Part shown: one piece after another, positions 17,890 through 19,637 of the stretch
Layout: each line of letters starts with the position of its first letter
Position numbering within the stretch: the first letter of the stretch is position 1
Assembly: GCA_910592005.1 (NCBI GenBank)
Contig: CAJVPP010001491.1
Location: forward strand, 1-19,637
DNA: 19,637 nt
From: Funneliformis mosseae
Taxonomy: Eukaryota; Glomeromycota; Glomeromycetes; Glomerales; Glomeraceae
Direction: 5' to 3'
Position numbers and translations under genes: made by a program
The notes under the pieces: generated by a model
Told to the model about the DNA's origin: nothing
The model's input: only the letters and a program-made list of their open reading frames with translations
Databases searched by the model: none

Positions 17890-18640
17890 TAATTGAGTAT
17901 ATCTTTTCAAGAAGAAGAAATATTTGCTAAAAAACTTGATAAAATTAAAAAAACACTTCTATTAAGATCTGAAGCTTTTAAGTGAAATAAAATAAAATAT
18001 TATGAAGATTTATGATTATAATCATTATTTAGTTATTTTTCTTAATATAGGCATAGTTTTATAAAATAAATAAGAATTTTGTTAATTATGCTTTAAGAAA
18101 TAATGTTTAATTTTAATTTTTGTTTTATAACAAAGAGATCAGAAGGTAAAAAATTGGTAGACAATAATTGACTAAATTTTTTTTTTATAAAATAGTTAAT
18201 TGCTTTTAAATTTCAAATAGATAAGATTTGATGATAATGTTGCTAATATTTCTTCTAAAGGCACTAACTCAGAAAAGGTCAATTCTATTGAAAGATCTCA
18301 GATGAATAAAACGTCAACTTGTAAAAATAACTCAAAAAGAAAAGAGATAAGGAATTGCATTATGAAGAATTGTCATTATTAATTGATGAATCAAATGAAG
18401 ATACTCTTGTGAAAATTATAGATGAAAAATTACTTGAACAAGAGAACAAATTGTCATGAACAAGTGGTAATAACTCCTTAAAAGTAAACCTTATTCTTAT
18501 CGATTATAAACATTAAATTCAGTAAGTTCATTTTACTATTTTTAATAGATTCAACAAAAAATTATGGATGCAAACATTATTGAAACCTTTCACAAATATG
18601 AAAATATAATTCTAAAAACCTATAGGATTTTCTTTTAAGT
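17890..18640 (+). pseudogene. Broken multi-exon gene remnant, unknown family
   Basis: Coding-like blocks on the plus strand. SISFQEEEIFAKKLDKIKKT with LLLRSEAFK* lies at about 17897-17985. From 18221, after acceptor TTTCAAATAG, comes IRFDDNVANISSKGTNSEKV and, after a one-base shift, DKELHYEELSLLIDESNEDT and LVKIIDEKLLEQENKLS*TS. Next comes a 65-bp intron (18484-18548, GTAAAC..TTTTTAATAG) that joins in phase 0 to IQQKIMDANIIETFHKYENI. One frameshift and TGA codons at positions suiting W or R argue for a pseudogene. The helical, charged composition suggests coiled coil. Family not recognised. Confidence 0.4.
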
Positions 18641-19155
18641 TTGATGTCATGTTTTATTATTATTTTTTAGTAATCGTCCAATTATTGATTCTTTTATATA
18701 ATTTCCATCCAATCGCCTCGCATATTGAAAAGTTATTGACTTAATCATAGAAAGTTTATTCAATAATAACAGCTCACAAAAGAGGAAATAATACAACTGT
18801 CACAAGACTTTGCCAGAAATTTCCTGGAGAAAATGATGATTAATAATTATAGTATTAAAAAACTAGATGTAAACATCCAGTTTATGTATGTATAAGTTAT
18901 TTGATTACATCTTATTATCTGGTTATAATGTTCTGTTGCTGTATAGTAAAAGTGATATATATAGTTTTCAAGGAATGATGACAGAAGAAGAGCTAAAAAA
19001 AGCTCAACGTTTTTACTATTTCGTGGGGTGTTTACTTCCGATAAAATTATGAATGCTTGGTAGGTTATTTATTTACATTTGATGGTTTCAAATTTTCTAG
19101 ATAAATACGTCAAATTTATCACATCTTAAACACACGTTTTACAAAAAATACTTAC
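18641..19155. other. No convincing gene; short open fragments only
   Basis: A short frame begins at 18975 (MMTEEELKKAQRFYYFVGCL) and ends at 19050, with an overlapping frame reading LFRGVFTSDKIMNAW. Neither is supported by splice signals. Near 18766, ITAHKRGNNTTVTRLCQKFP is open but isolated. These may be exons of the remnant to the left. Nothing else was recognised. Confidence 0.3.
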
Positions 19156-19463
19156 TCAGTGCGCAGCCGGACTTTTTCTTGCTTCCATTTTATTAATGTG
19201 TCATGTACATCTACTCTACATACAATCCATTAAGTTCCATCATCCCGAATGATTTCTTCGGCGTATACTTCCTATTTGTCATCCTCATTGACCATCCTAT
19301 TTTAAAAACAGTAAGAATTACTGCTTCTTAGTTGCTAATGTAAACAGTTACAGTACCTTTCGTCACCTTCATCATTATCACTATCTTGATGATAATCATT
19401 GTCAAACTCATATTCTTCAGTCTTATCATCAAAATCATCAAGGAAATTTTTGACCTCATGATC
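19156..19463 (-). pseudogene. Two exons of an unidentified acidic protein, with in-frame stops
   Basis: Minus strand. The upstream exon, about 19463-19357, encodes DHEVKNFLDDFDDKTEEYEF and DNDYHQDSDNDEGDE, a strongly acidic stretch. A 60-bp intron (19356-19297, GTACTG..AAAATAG) joins it in phase to 19296-19156, encoding MVNEDDK*EVYAEEIIRDDG, T*WIVCRVDVHDTLIKWKQE and KVRLRTE. A good donor (GTAAGT) follows at 19155, so a further exon was expected. TAG and TAA fall where Gln would fit. The rest of the gene lies beyond the window edge or is lost. It is a pseudogene unless these codons are sequencing errors or the splicing differs. Family not recognised. Confidence 0.45.
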
Positions 19464-19637
19464 CTGTCCACATAATAAATTTGGTTTTGTTAGTGGCCAA
19501 GCTTGAAATTATAGCAACAATACAGTAGTGGCGGAAAAAACTGGCAGTAAATGAAAATTTATTTACTCAATCACTATTTATTAAAATCGTTCGAAACTTA
19601 AAATATAAATAAACTAATACCACATTTATTATATATT
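19464..19637. other. Window-edge sequence, no feature recognised
   Basis: AT-rich DNA upstream (minus strand) of the acidic exons. It may contain their first exon, but no start or splice site could be fixed. Confidence 0.3.

Overview
This is a eukaryotic, very AT-rich window, most likely from the nuclear genome of an arbuscular mycorrhizal fungus (Glomeromycotina, Rhizophagus-like). The organism call is inference. It rests on the low GC content, many 60-145 bp GT..AG introns, fungal-type housekeeping proteins, and transposon families (BED-finger hAT, RepHel Helitron with an N-terminal cysteine region, pogo/Tigger) that are abundant in such genomes. No search was run.

Left 4 kb: three intact, intron-rich host genes, which I assembled by hand from exons. 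They are a Mis18 centromere-licensing protein (+, 64-1315, 8 exons, 217 aa), the translationally controlled tumour protein TCTP/Tma19 (-, 1850-2714, 5 exons, 169 aa) and an ER-resident FKBP2-type prolyl isomerase (-, 3050-3908, 6 exons, 145 aa). Mis18 and TCTP are tail-to-tail; TCTP and FKBP lie head-to-tail. All exon phases close and no in-frame stop is needed. The three genes act in different processes and do not form a pathway.

3.9-5.5 kb: FKBP upstream DNA, a decayed minus-strand gene remnant (about 4340-4997), a GC-richer foldback repeat (5158-5362), and an exon-like open stretch that stops at the edge of the next element.

5.48-17.54 kb: a nested pile of transposable elements. An old hAT element (5478 to about 17544) was split by a Helitron (7731 to about 16205/16234, coding on the minus strand). 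The Helitron was then hit by a pogo/Tigger DNA transposon (12320-14947, TA target duplication) and a 166-bp MITE (15842-16007, TA duplication). Removing the pogo element plus one TA restores the Helitron reading frame, and removing the Helitron rejoins the two parts of the hAT transposase. Both old elements are riddled with changes that look like C-to-T/G-to-A transitions: W, Q and R codons became stops, and the three hAT catalytic acidic residues read N, N, K. The younger pogo copy keeps its three catalytic Asp residues and has five in-frame stops.

17.5-19.6 kb: a 70-bp hairpin, a broken plus-strand gene remnant with a recognisable 65-bp intron, and two minus-strand exons of an unidentified acidic protein that carry two in-frame stops. 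No tRNA, rRNA or CRISPR array was seen.
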